Source of the DNA: JAOPZW01 sp963851295
Lineage (GTDB): Bacteria > Actinomycetota > Thermoleophilia > Solirubrobacterales > Solirubrobacteraceae
Length of the DNA: 64,000 nt
Assembly: GCA_963851295.1 (NCBI GenBank)
Contig: CAWKOS010000011.1
Location: forward strand, 1 to 64,000
Direction: 5' to 3'
In this document: piece by piece, positions 14,555-23,068 of the stretch
How positions within the stretch are numbered: the first letter of the stretch is position 1
How the letters are laid out: each line of letters opens with the position of its first letter
Position numbers and translations under genes: made by a program
Notes under the pieces: model-generated
Told to the model about the DNA's origin: nothing
Database searches by the model: none
The model's input: the letters and a program-made list of their open reading frames with translations, nothing else

Positions 14555-16747
14555 CTACTCGGTCGCGCCCGCCGGCTCGCGCCCGCTCCCCGGAAGGCGC
14601 AGCGCCCGCTGGACGCGCACGGGCAGGTACCAGTTCCAGTCGCCCATGAGCTTCATCACCGCGGGGACGAGCACGGCGCGCACGAGCGTCGCGTCGAGCA
14701 GGATCGCCGCCGAGAGCCCGAGGCCGAACTCCTGCAGCCCGACGAAGCTCCCGAAGGTGAAGCCGGAGAAGGCGGCGATCATGATGATCGCGCAGGCGGT
14801 GATGATCCGCCCCGTGTGCTCCAGGCCGTAGGCGACGGCGCGCTCGTTGTCGCGGCGCAGGTCCCACTCCTCGCGCATCCGCGAGAGCAGGAAGACCTCG
14901 TAGTCCATGGACAGCCCGAACAGCACCGCGAAGAGGAAGATCGGGATCCACGCCTCGATCTGCGGTGAGCTCTGCAGCCCGAGCGGCCCGCCCCAGCCGT
15001 GCTGGAAGGCGAGCGTCAGCAGGCCGTAGGTCGCGCTCACCGACAGCAGGTTCATGAGCACGGCCTTCAGCGGCAGGAAGACCGAGCGGAAGGCGCGCAG
15101 CAGGAGCAGATAGGAGAGCACGAGCACCGCCAGCACGAGCCACGGGAAGGCGCTGTAGCTCTTGTCGATGAAGTCGACGCCGAAGGCGGGCGCGCCGCTG
15201 AGCAGCACGTCGGTGGAGGCCGGGAAGCCGGCGGCCGGCACGTAGCGGTCGCGGATGCGGTGGACGAGGTCGACCGCCGCGGGCTCGCCGGCGTCGCCGT
15301 GGCCCGCGGCGCGGATCTGCCCGACGCGGCCGACCGAGTCGACGAGGCTGGCCTGGACCGCCTCCGCCCGCGGGACGAAGGCCGGGGCGAGGATGGTGTC
15401 GGGCTGGACCTCGGGGTCACGCCGCAGCGCGGCGACGAGGCGCCGCTGCGCGGCCTCGACGGCCGGGTCGTAGACCCCGTTGGGACGGTGCGTGTCGATC
15501 ACGATCTGCTGCGGGGCCAGCGAGCCCGGCCCGAGCGTGTCCTCCATGATCTTCAGCCCGCGCGCGGCCTCCGTGGTGATCGGGATGCCGCGGTTGTCGC
15601 CGCCCGTGAGGTGCAGATCGGTCGCGGCCAGCGCGAGCGCGATCAGCACCGACGCGGCGAGGCCGCCCCACAGCAGCGGCCGGCGCATGATCGCCATCGC
15701 GAAGCGGTGCCAGCCGCCGGTCTCCTCCTGCGAGGCGCGCTTCTCGAGCACGCGCCGCGGGATCACCCGGAAGCGGTTGACGCCGCGGCCCATCACCGCC
15801 AGCAGCGCGGGCAGGAAGGTCGCCGAGGCCGCGATCGAGACGATCGGGACCAGGACGCCGCCCACGCCCATCGAGCGCATGAAGGGCACCGGCATGAAGA
15901 TCAGCAGCCCGAGGCCGACCGCGACCGTCAGGCCGGAGAACAGGGTCGCGCGGCCCGCCGTCCCCATCGTCTTGACGAGCGCGTCGTGCGCGTCCTGATG
16001 GAGCTCGAGCTCCTCGCGATAGCGGAAGACGACGAGCATCGAGTAGTCGATCGCGATCGCGAAGCCGATGAGCGTGACGATGTTCGTCACGTAGATCGCC
16101 ATGTCCATCGCGTGGGCGAAGACCCACACGAGGCCGAGCGTGGTCGGGATCGACACGAGCGCGAAGACAAGCGGCACCGCGATCCCGCCGAGCGTCCCGA
16201 ACATGAAGGCCATCACGAGGATCGCGATGGGCACCGCGATCGACTCGCCGCGGCCGAGGTCCTTGTTGTAGATCGGCTGGGTGTCGTGGTTGAGCGCCGG
16301 GTAGCCGGTCAGATAGGTCGTGGCCCCGGGCACCGTGCCGATGGCGCGCCTCAGCTTGGGCGTCTGCTTGGCGGCGTCCTGGTTCTCGAGCGGCGTGGAG
16401 ATCTGGACGTAGAGGACGCTCGGGGCGGCCTGCTGGACGGTCCCGGCGCGTCCGCCCTTGATCGCCGCCGCGCCGCGGTGCGCCGCCGCCACCACCGCGA
16501 GCCGGTCGGGCGCGCCGTCCTTGCCGCGGACGACGAGGGTGAAGGCCCCATCGGAGCGCTCGTGCATGCGGTCGCGCAGCAGGTTCAGGCCGCGCTCGGC
16601 GTCCGAGCCGGGCACGCTGAAGCGGTTGGAGAGCAGGTCGCCGAGGCTCGACGTCAGATACCCCCCGACGAGGAAGAGCGCGATCCATGCGGCGATGATG
16701 GCCTTCCGATGGCGGATGACCGACCGGGTCCACGTCGCCATGTCCAA
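14555..16747 (-). CDS. MMPL/RND family transporter
   Basis: 730 residues. An N-terminal membrane helix (about 15-33) is followed by a periplasmic domain with the start motif GSDAERGLNLLRDR. A block of helices at about 165-330 contains the GFAIAIDYSMLVVFRYREEL motif, a second periplasmic domain follows (about 375-520), and a second helix block contains FGLSMDYEVFLLSRMREEWD. This is the doubled MMPL layout with about 12 helices and the conserved DY pair in each half. MMPL proteins export lipids, siderophores or drugs using proton motive force; the cargo here is not evident from neighbours. Confidence 0.93.
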   Translation of the reverse strand: MDMATWTRSVIRHRKAIIAAWIALFLVGGYLTSSLGDLLSNRFSVPGSDAERGLNLLRDRMHERSDGAFTLVVRGKDGAPDRLAVVAAAHRGAAAIKGGRAGTVQQAAPSVLYVQISTPLENQDAAKQTPKLRRAIGTVPGATTYLTGYPALNHDTQPIYNKDLGRGESIAVPIAILVMAFMFGTLGGIAVPLVFALVSIPTTLGLVWVFAHAMDMAIYVTNIVTLIGFAIAIDYSMLVVFRYREELELHQDAHDALVKTMGTAGRATLFSGLTVAVGLGLLIFMPVPFMRSMGVGGVLVPIVSIAASATFLPALLAVMGRGVNRFRVIPRRVLEKRASQEETGGWHRFAMAIMRRPLLWGGLAASVLIALALAATDLHLTGGDNRGIPITTEAARGLKIMEDTLGPGSLAPQQIVIDTHRPNGVYDPAVEAAQRRLVAALRRDPEVQPDTILAPAFVPRAEAVQASLVDSVGRVGQIRAAGHGDAGEPAAVDLVHRIRDRYVPAAGFPASTDVLLSGAPAFGVDFIDKSYSAFPWLVLAVLVLSYLLLLRAFRSVFLPLKAVLMNLLSVSATYGLLTLAFQHGWGGPLGLQSSPQIEAWIPIFLFAVLFGLSMDYEVFLLSRMREEWDLRRDNERAVAYGLEHTGRIITACAIIMIAAFSGFTFGSFVGLQEFGLGLSAAILLDATLVRAVLVPAVMKLMGDWNWYLPVRVQRALRLPGSGREPAGATE

Positions 16748-16760
16748 CAGATGGTACGGA

Positions 16761-17744
16761 TCAGAGGACGTCGGCCAGTGACGAAGCTGCGGCGGCGATC
16801 GCGTCGAGGTCGGTCGCCTCGAGCACGCGCTGGAGGTCGAGCATCCGCGCGCCGAAGGCGTCGAGCTCGCTCGTCCCGACGATGGCGAAGCACGGCACGC
16901 CGGCCTGCCGCGCGCGCGTCGCGATCTCGCCGGCGATCTTGCCCTGCATCGTCTGCTCGTCGATCCTGCCCTCGCCCACGATCACCGCGTGCGCGGCGCG
17001 CATGCGCGCATCGAAGTCCAGGGCGCCGAGGACGAAGGCCGCGCCGGGCTCGAGCGCCGCGTCGTACTGCGCCCACAGGCCGCCGCTGAGGCCGCCCGCG
17101 CAGCCGCTCATAGGCACCCCGCGGGGATCGCGCGGGAGCCTCTTGGCCAGGTCGTTCAGCCGCTTGGTCAGCCGCTTGACCGTCGCCGGGTCGGCGCCCT
17201 TCTGGGGCCCGAAGACCTCGGCCGCGCGCTCGAAGGGCGTACGCACGTCGCACAGGCAGACGATCCTCGCGCCGCCGAGGCCGCCAGCCTCCTCGATCGC
17301 CTCGATCGCGCCCGCGGCGCCGTCGGTGGTGGCGCTGCCGCCGCAGGCCGCGAGGACGACTTCGGCGCCCTCGGCGACCGCCGCCGCGATGAGCTCGCCG
17401 GTGCCCTGCGTGGAGGCGGCGACCGGGTCGCGCTCCTCGGGCGCCACCAGCGCCAGGCCGCTCGCGCGCGCCATCTCGACGACCGCGCTGCCATCGTCGA
17501 GCAGGGCGTAGCCGGCCTCGACCTCCCGTCCGAGCGGGTCGTGGACGCGTGCCGCCGCCGTCTCGCCGCCGAGCGCGGTGAGCAGCACCTCCATGGTGCC
17601 CTCGCCGCCGTCGGCGACCGGGCAGAGGTCGGGCGGGCGCAGGCCCGCGGCCTCGAGGCCGCGCCCGATCGCGGCGGCCACCTCGGTGGCCCGGAAGGTG
17701 CCCTTGAAGGAGTCGGGAGCGACCAGCACCGGTCGGTCGGTCAT
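16761..17744 (-). CDS. Glycerate kinase (GlxK family)
   Basis: 327 residues. The family signature is complete: VAPDSFKGTF near the N-terminus, PVADGGEGT (about 43-51), the GTGELI motif, CGGSATTDGAAG (about 125), GCAGGLSGG and the GEGRIDEQTMQGK motif (about 262) that binds nucleotide. The enzyme phosphorylates D-glycerate, normally to 2-phosphoglycerate in this family, linking glyoxylate or sugar-acid breakdown to glycolysis. Its ATG (17744-17742) overlaps base for base with a possible ATG of the divergent polymerase gene, so promoters must lie within the opposite coding regions. Confidence 0.93.
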   Translation of the reverse strand: MTDRPVLVAPDSFKGTFRATEVAAAIGRGLEAAGLRPPDLCPVADGGEGTMEVLLTALGGETAAARVHDPLGREVEAGYALLDDGSAVVEMARASGLALVAPEERDPVAASTQGTGELIAAAVAEGAEVVLAACGGSATTDGAAGAIEAIEEAGGLGGARIVCLCDVRTPFERAAEVFGPQKGADPATVKRLTKRLNDLAKRLPRDPRGVPMSGCAGGLSGGLWAQYDAALEPGAAFVLGALDFDARMRAAHAVIVGEGRIDEQTMQGKIAGEIATRARQAGVPCFAIVGTSELDAFGARMLDLQRVLEATDLDAIAAAASSLADVL

Positions 17745-17757
17745 GCTTGTCGAGGCC

Positions 17758-18780
17758 ATGGCTGCCGCGAAGGAGTACACGACGATCGAGGTCAGCGGCC
17801 GGGAGGTGCGGGTCTCGAGCCCGTCCAAGGTCTACTTCCCCGAGGGTGCGCGGGGTCCGATCACGAAGCTGGACCTCGTCCACTACTACCTCGAGGCCGC
17901 CGAGGAGACCGTCCGCGGCCTCTACGACCGCCCGACCGTGCTCAAGCGCTGGAAGGACGGGATCACGGGCGAGGTCTTCTTCCAGAAGCGCGTGCCCGAG
18001 AAGCGCCCCGAGTGGCTGCAGACCGCGACCGTGCACTTCCCGTCGGGCCGCAGCGCCACCGAGCTCGTGCCCAACGACGCCGCCCATCTCGTCTGGGCGG
18101 TCAACCTCGGCAACATCGACTGGAACCCCTGGCCCGTGCGCCGCGCCGACCTCGACCATCCGGACGAGCTGCGCATCGACCTCGACCCGCAGCCCGGCGT
18201 GGCGTGGAGCGAGGTTCGCGAGGTCGCGCTGTGCGCCGGCGAGGTCCTGCGCGAGCACGGCATCCTCGGCTTCCCGAAGACGAGCGGCTCGCGCGGGATC
18301 CACGTCAACGTGCGCATCGAGCCGCGCTGGAGCTTCACCGAGGTGCGCCGCGCGGCGCTGGCGATGGCGCGCGAGGTCGAGCGCCGGATGCCGGGCCGCG
18401 CGACCACGGCATGGTGGAAGGAGGAGCGCGTCGGCGTCTTTATCGACTACAACCAGAACGCGCGCGACCGCACGGTCGCGTCGCAGTACTCGGTGCGCTC
18501 GGTGCCCGACGCGAAGGTCTCCTGCCCGCTGCGCTGGGACGAGGTCGCCGACGTCGAGCCCGCGGACCTGCGCCTCGACACCGTCCCCGCGCGCCTGCGC
18601 GAGGTCGGCGATCCGAGCGTCACGATCGACGACGTGCACCACTCGCTCGACGCGCTGCTCGACCTCGCCCGCCGCGACGAGGAGGGAGGCCTCGGTGACG
18701 CGCCGTGGCCGCCGCACTTCGCCAAGCAGGCGGGCGAGCCCAAGCGCGTCCAGCCGAGCCGCGCGCGCCGGGAGGATTAG
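17758..18780 (+). CDS. LigD-type NHEJ polymerase (PrimPol/eukaryotic-primase-like), stand-alone
   Basis: 340 residues from ATG 17758 (ATG 17743 would add five). Motifs of the LigD polymerase domain are present: the metal pair in IDLDPQPG (motif I), SGSRGIHVNV (motif II, with His) and GVFIDYNQNARDRTVASQYSVR (motif III, with Asp). N-terminal residues VSSPSKVYFPE are also typical. Such proteins add ribonucleotides or nucleotides at DNA ends in non-homologous end joining. There is no ligase or phosphoesterase domain fused, but an ATP-dependent ligase gene lies about 3.2 kb downstream. No Ku gene is visible in the window. Confidence 0.93.
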   Translation: MAAAKEYTTIEVSGREVRVSSPSKVYFPEGARGPITKLDLVHYYLEAAEETVRGLYDRPTVLKRWKDGITGEVFFQKRVPEKRPEWLQTATVHFPSGRSATELVPNDAAHLVWAVNLGNIDWNPWPVRRADLDHPDELRIDLDPQPGVAWSEVREVALCAGEVLREHGILGFPKTSGSRGIHVNVRIEPRWSFTEVRRAALAMAREVERRMPGRATTAWWKEERVGVFIDYNQNARDRTVASQYSVRSVPDAKVSCPLRWDEVADVEPADLRLDTVPARLREVGDPSVTIDDVHHSLDALLDLARRDEEGGLGDAPWPPHFAKQAGEPKRVQPSRARRED

Positions 18781-20466
18781 GCCCGGCGCCTCGCCGCCCG
18801 CACGGGCGTCGCCACGGGCGCCACGGCGCACGGGGCGCCGAGCTTGTGCACGAAGCGATGACGGGCCTCGTGGTAGCTGCGGTCCTCGCCGAAGAAGCAG
18901 CGGTAGGAGCGCGCGAGCTCTTCGTTTCGGTAGGCGCGCAGGGGCTTGAGCTGCTCGTCGTGGGCGCGCAGACGCCGCTTGCGCTCCAGGAGCTCCTCGA
19001 GCTCGGGGTGGCGCGCGAGGCGCTGCGCCAGCTCTTCGACGCTCGCGCGGAACTCGCCTGCGGTGGCGCCGAAGGCGGCGTCGAGCAGGCCGATGTCCAC
19101 GGCCTCGGCGGTGCCCACCGGCGTGAAGGGGACGCCCGTCAGCCGCGCCGTCTCCTCGGGGCCGACCCGGCGCGGCAGCAGGTAGGTCCAGTACTCCGAG
19201 CCGTAGAGGCCGCCCATGTGCTGGTAGTAGGGGTTGAGCACGACGTCCTCGCGCGCGACCACGTGGTCGGCCGCGAGGGCGAAGGGGACGCCGCCCGCGG
19301 CGGCGTCGCCGGCGAGGGCGCAGACGACGATGTGCGAGCCCGTCTCGACGATCTCGTGCACGACGTCGTCGATCGCCTGCAGGTTCAGCCACGACTCGGT
19401 CGCCGGGTCGTCGGCCGCCTCGATGACGTTGAGGTGGATGCCGTTGGAGAAGAAGTCGGCGCCGCCCTCGAGCACGATGACCGAGGTCGGCCGCGACCGC
19501 GCGAGCACGTAGGCGTCGCGCAGGCGACGGCACTGCTCGGTGCTCATGGCGCCGTTGTAGAAGTCGAAGCGCAGGTAGCCGACGCCGTCGCGCTCGCGCG
19601 TAGGAGATCTCGCGGAAGGTGTCCTCGGGCGAGGCATCGGCCGGCGCCGGGACCTCGGGCGCGTCGACCTCGACGCCGGCGAGCTCGAGCGCGCGCGTGG
19701 CGGGCAGCTTGAAGCCGTCGGGCGCCCTGAGGTGTGTGATCCACACGGCGCCGTCGGCCGTTGCCCGGCAGATCGCCCCGTGGCGCCGCGCGACAATCTC
19801 GCCGGGCGCCCCGCGCAGCGCGCCCTCGCGGTGCGCGCCGAAGAGGTGGAAGGCCGCGCCGCCGATCGCGTCGAGGACGCCGGGATGGCCCTCGGCGGCG
19901 CGGAGCTTGCGCATGACCGCCTCGGTCGGGTCCGCGGCCCAGTCGATCGCGCGGACCTCCTGGGTCATGAGCGGCAGGGCCTCGCCCGCGACCCGGACGC
20001 CCACGGCGCCGGGCTCGCCGCTGCGCTGCACCGCCTCGACGATCGCCTCGATCGCGGCGCGGCGGACCTCGTGGCGGTAGAGGCTGCTCTTGCCCGCGGG
20101 GCGGGTGGCGAAGCTGCGGTCGGCCCAGACCTCGCCCGCGTCGAAGTCGCCGTCGGCCTCGAGCACGGTCACGCCCCAGCGCTCGGCGCCGACCTCAATC
20201 GCCCAGTCCAGCGACGAGGGCCCGCGGTCGCCTCGGGGGCCGGGGTGCACCACCAGGCAGCGGTGCCTGGACCACACCGACTCCGGGATGAGCTTCTTGA
20301 GGATCGGGCAGACGATCAGGTCCGGCCGGTGGGCGGCGACCGCCGCCTCCATGGCCACCCCCGATTCGACCACCGCCACCTCGACCTCGTGTCCCATCTC
20401 GGTGAGCGCGATCCACGCGCGCTGGCTGAGGCTGTTGTGGGCGGACACGAGGAAGAGGACGCGCAT
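18777..20466 (-). pseudogene. hypX: HypX/HoxX-like hydrogenase CO-ligand synthesis protein, split by a frameshift
   Basis: Two frames together give about 560 residues, the usual HypX length. The N-terminal half (to about 280) is a formyltransferase-like domain: MRVLFLVSAHNSLSQRAWI, VCPILKKLIPESVW, VVHPGPRGDRGPSSLDWAI (the HPGP..GDRGPSSLDW motif), and a formyltransferase C-terminal-like part. After the break near 19590-19603 the other frame continues with a crotonase domain: GYLRFDFYNGAMSTEQCRRL, LEGGADFFSNGIHLN, AGGVPFALAADHVVAR, MGGLYGSEYWTYLLPRRVG. In Aquifex, HypX turns a formyl-THF formyl group via formyl-CoA into CO for the [NiFe]-hydrogenase active site. No hydrogenase or other hyp genes are in this window. 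A one-base indel in a CG-rich run explains the break and is probably a sequencing error. Confidence 0.85.
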
Positions 20467-20521
20467 GTCTCACAAGAGGCGCCACGTCCCCCGATCGATC
20501 CTGTGAGACGGCGCACACCGC

Positions 20522-21943
20522 TCAGGCGGGGAGCGTCAGGCGGAAGGCGCTGCCGCCGCCCGGCGCGGGCTCGACCCAGATGCGCCCGCCGTGGAGCTCG
20601 ACGACCTTGCGGCACACCGCGAGGCCGAGGCCGGTGCCCGGCGCCTCGCCGTCGGCCTGGCCGCGGGCGAAGAGCTCGAAGATGCGCTCGCGGTTGCGCT
20701 CGCTGACGCCCGGGCCGTTGTCGGCCAGGGTCAGCGTCCACTCGCGCGGCGCGCGCGCGGCGCTGACCGCGATCACCGGGGCCGCGTCGCCACGGAACTT
20801 CAGCGCGTTGGCGAGGAGGTTCTGGAAGACGCGCGCGAGCTCGCCCTCGACCCCGAGCACGGTGGGCAGCGGGCCGACCTCGACCTCGGCGCCGGCGGCC
20901 TCGATCTGGGGCGCGAGGGTCTCGAGGAGGTCGTCGATAAGCAGGCGCAGGTCGACCGGCCGCGCGGGCGGGACGCCGCGGCCGACGCGCGCGAGGTCGA
21001 GCAGCCCGTCGACCAGCCGGCAGCCGTAGGCGGCGGCTGCGCGCAGGTGGGACAGGATCTCCTCGCGCTGGCTGGCGATGCCGCGCTCGAGCAGGGCCGT
21101 GAGCTGCGTGATCGCCATCAGCGGCTCGCGCAGGTCGTGGGCGGCGATGTCGGCGAAGCGCTCGAGCTCGGCGTGCGAGCGGCGCAGCTCGGCCTCGTCG
21201 CGCTTGCGCGCCGTGATGTCGTGGACCACGGCCGAGGCGCCGACGACCTCGCCGGTGCGGTCGCGCAGCGGCGAGGCGGTGAGCACGACGTCGAGCAGGG
21301 CGCCGTCCTTGCGCACCCACTGCGTCTCGATGCGCTCGACCCGCTCGCCCGCGAGGACGCTGCGAAAGCGCGCGTTCTGGGCGGCGAAGTCGTCGTCGCG
21401 CACGAGCGTGCGCACGTACTCGCCGACAATCTCGGCGCGCGAATGGCCCAGCAGGCGCTCCGCGCCCGGGTTCCAATGGGTGATCCGTCCCTCGCGGTCG
21501 GCGCCGACGATGGCGTCGTCGGTGGACTCGACGATCGCGGCCATCCGCTCGGCCGCCGCCTCGGCGCGGCGCAGGGCGGTGACGTCGCGATAGGTGACGA
21601 GGATGCCGTCGCCCAGGCGCACGGCGCGCATCTCGAAGACGCCCGTGATGCGCTCGCCGCCGACGATGCCGTCGAACTCGACCTCCTGCTCCCACGGCGC
21701 GCCCGAGTCGACGACCTCGCGGTAGGCGTCGAACGGCCCGCCGTTGCGGAAGGCGGGGACGAAGTCCAGCAGCCGGTGGTCGACGATGTCGGCGATGCGC
21801 ATCCCGCTGATGCGCTCCAGCGCCGCATTCGCGTAGATCGCGTGGAAGTCGACGATCGTCCCGTCGTCGTCGCGCACCGCGGTGAGCACGCTGAGGCCGT
21901 CGGGGAACTGGTCGAACGCTTGACCGAGCTCGACCGCTTTCAC
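20522..21943 (-). CDS. PAS-domain sensor histidine kinase
   Basis: 473 residues, no membrane helix, so soluble. Two PAS domains: about 10-120 (YANAALERISGMRIADIVDH) and about 132-245 (ESTDDAIVGADREGRITHWNP then a PAC end with GASAVVHDITARKR). The dimerisation domain has the phospho-acceptor H269 in FADIAAHDLREPLMAITQ, in the phytochrome-like HisKA subgroup. The ATPase domain has an N box (NLLANALKFRGD), DNGPGVSE and GTGLGLAVCRKVVELHGG. No response regulator gene is adjacent, so it is an orphan kinase. It lies in a same-strand run with the ligase (10 bp upstream of this gene's start) and HypX. Confidence 0.93.
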   Translation of the reverse strand: MKAVELGQAFDQFPDGLSVLTAVRDDDGTIVDFHAIYANAALERISGMRIADIVDHRLLDFVPAFRNGGPFDAYREVVDSGAPWEQEVEFDGIVGGERITGVFEMRAVRLGDGILVTYRDVTALRRAEAAAERMAAIVESTDDAIVGADREGRITHWNPGAERLLGHSRAEIVGEYVRTLVRDDDFAAQNARFRSVLAGERVERIETQWVRKDGALLDVVLTASPLRDRTGEVVGASAVVHDITARKRDEAELRRSHAELERFADIAAHDLREPLMAITQLTALLERGIASQREEILSHLRAAAAYGCRLVDGLLDLARVGRGVPPARPVDLRLLIDDLLETLAPQIEAAGAEVEVGPLPTVLGVEGELARVFQNLLANALKFRGDAAPVIAVSAARAPREWTLTLADNGPGVSERNRERIFELFARGQADGEAPGTGLGLAVCRKVVELHGGRIWVEPAPGGGSAFRLTLPA

Positions 21944-21952
21944 GGCCCGACT

Positions 21953-22876
21953 CTACTGGTCGAGCTGATCGACGGTGCACGCCTCCGGCGGCTTGTCGTC
22001 GCGCCAGCGCTGGACCTTCGCGCCGTGGCGGATGCGCCCGTCGGAGACGTGGTCAAAGGTGATCTCGACGACGAGCTCGGGGCGCATGGCGACCCATTCG
22101 AGGTCGCGGCCCTGCGTCCAGCGGCTCGGCGCGCCGCTGCCGCGCTCGCCGGTCTCGTAGGGGGCGAGCTTGTCGACCAGCTCGCGCTTCTCCTTGGCCG
22201 TGAAGCCGCTGGAGTGGCCGACCTCGCGCAGGCGGTCGCCGTCGTAGAGGCCGACGATGATGGCGCCGACCGTGCGCTCGGCCTTGCCCGGGCGCCAGCC
22301 GATGACGACGGCGTCGACAGTGCGCACGCGCTTGATCTTCACCATGCCGGTGCGCTCGCCGGCGTGGTAGGCGGAGGCGATCTCCTTGGCGATGACGCCC
22401 TCGGCCTCGTGGAGCCAGTGCTCGGCCTCGGGCGCGCTGTAGACGACGGGCGTGAGCTCGACCGGCTTCGCGACGTGGCCCTCGAGCGCGGCGCGGCGCT
22501 CGGCGTAGGGGCGATCGGTGAGGACCTCGTCGTCGAGCGAGAGGAGGTCGAAGGCGTGGTAGGTCGCCGGCGTCTCTTCGGCGAGGCGGGCGATCCGCGA
22601 GGCGGCCGGGTGGATGCGCTGGCCGAGGGTGTCGAAGGAGGCGGCGACAATCTCGCCGTCGAGGACGTAGCGGCCCGGCGGGAAGAGCAGCTCGGGGAAG
22701 TAGCGGCTCAGCGGCTTGCCATTGCGCGACTGCAGGTAGGTGTCCTCGCCGTCGACGAAGGCCAGCGCGCGGAAGCCGTCGTACTTGGGCTCGTAGGCCC
22801 AGCCCTCACCCTCGGGCAAGGCTGCGCGCGAGCGTGCGAGCTGGGGCAGGAGGGGCGGGGTCAGCGGAAGGGCCAC
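21953..22876 (-). CDS. ATP-dependent DNA ligase (LigC/LigD-ligase type)
   Basis: 307 residues. The adenylation lysine is K31 in YEPKYDGFRAL (KxDG motif I). Then come SRNGKPLSRYFPE (motif Ia/III area), LDGEIVA, the FDLLSL motif, EGVIAKEIASAYHAGERTGMVKIK (motifs IV-V), and an OB-fold part ending ELVVEITFDHVSDGRIRHGAKVQRWRDDK. Length and order fit stand-alone bacterial NHEJ/repair ligases. With the LigD-type polymerase 3.2 kb away it probably supplies the sealing step of end joining or excision repair. An ORF for a 38-residue membrane peptide lies 24 bp upstream on the same strand. Confidence 0.93.
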   Translation of the reverse strand: MALPLTPPLLPQLARSRAALPEGEGWAYEPKYDGFRALAFVDGEDTYLQSRNGKPLSRYFPELLFPPGRYVLDGEIVAASFDTLGQRIHPAASRIARLAEETPATYHAFDLLSLDDEVLTDRPYAERRAALEGHVAKPVELTPVVYSAPEAEHWLHEAEGVIAKEIASAYHAGERTGMVKIKRVRTVDAVVIGWRPGKAERTVGAIIVGLYDGDRLREVGHSSGFTAKEKRELVDKLAPYETGERGSGAPSRWTQGRDLEWVAMRPELVVEITFDHVSDGRIRHGAKVQRWRDDKPPEACTVDQLDQ

Positions 22877-22900
22877 ACCCCGCAGATTAGTGTCGGACGA

Positions 22901-23017
22901 TCAGAGGTTGCGCTCGTCGCGACGGCTGTCGGCGCCGTACTTCTGCGAGAGCAGCGCGAGCGCGCCGAACGCGGTCATGAGAGTGATGAGTGAGAACATA
23001 GGTACATGATCGGACAT
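22901..23017 (-). CDS. Small membrane peptide, 38 residues
   Basis: ATG 23017 opens a 38-codon frame: a short N-terminus, a hydrophobic stretch MFSLITLMTAFGALALL (about residues 7-23) and a charged tail QKYGADSRRDERNL. AGGA and GGGA sequences lie 8-15 nt upstream. The stop is 24 bp before the ligase start on the same strand, so both may be co-transcribed. It faces the LysR gene across 51 bp. Function unknown; it could be a chance frame, but composition and topology look like a real single-span peptide. Confidence 0.45.
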   Translation of the reverse strand: MSDHVPMFSLITLMTAFGALALLSQKYGADSRRDERNL

Positions 23018-23068
23018 ATGTTCCCATTCCTGTAGCCTTGGTTACCTCCAACTCCTCAAGGTTACGCC

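Noticed and set aside
14999..17089. Long plus-strand frame opposite the MMPL and glycerate kinase genes
   Set aside because: Antisense shadow rich in Arg/Asp/Gly without domain or ribosome site; both minus-strand genes are strongly conserved.
16654..18780. Continuation of the HypX N-terminal frame through the polymerase and glycerate kinase genes
   Set aside because: After the frameshift near 19.6 kb the frame is antisense or out of frame to conserved genes; the crotonase half in the other frame is the true continuation.
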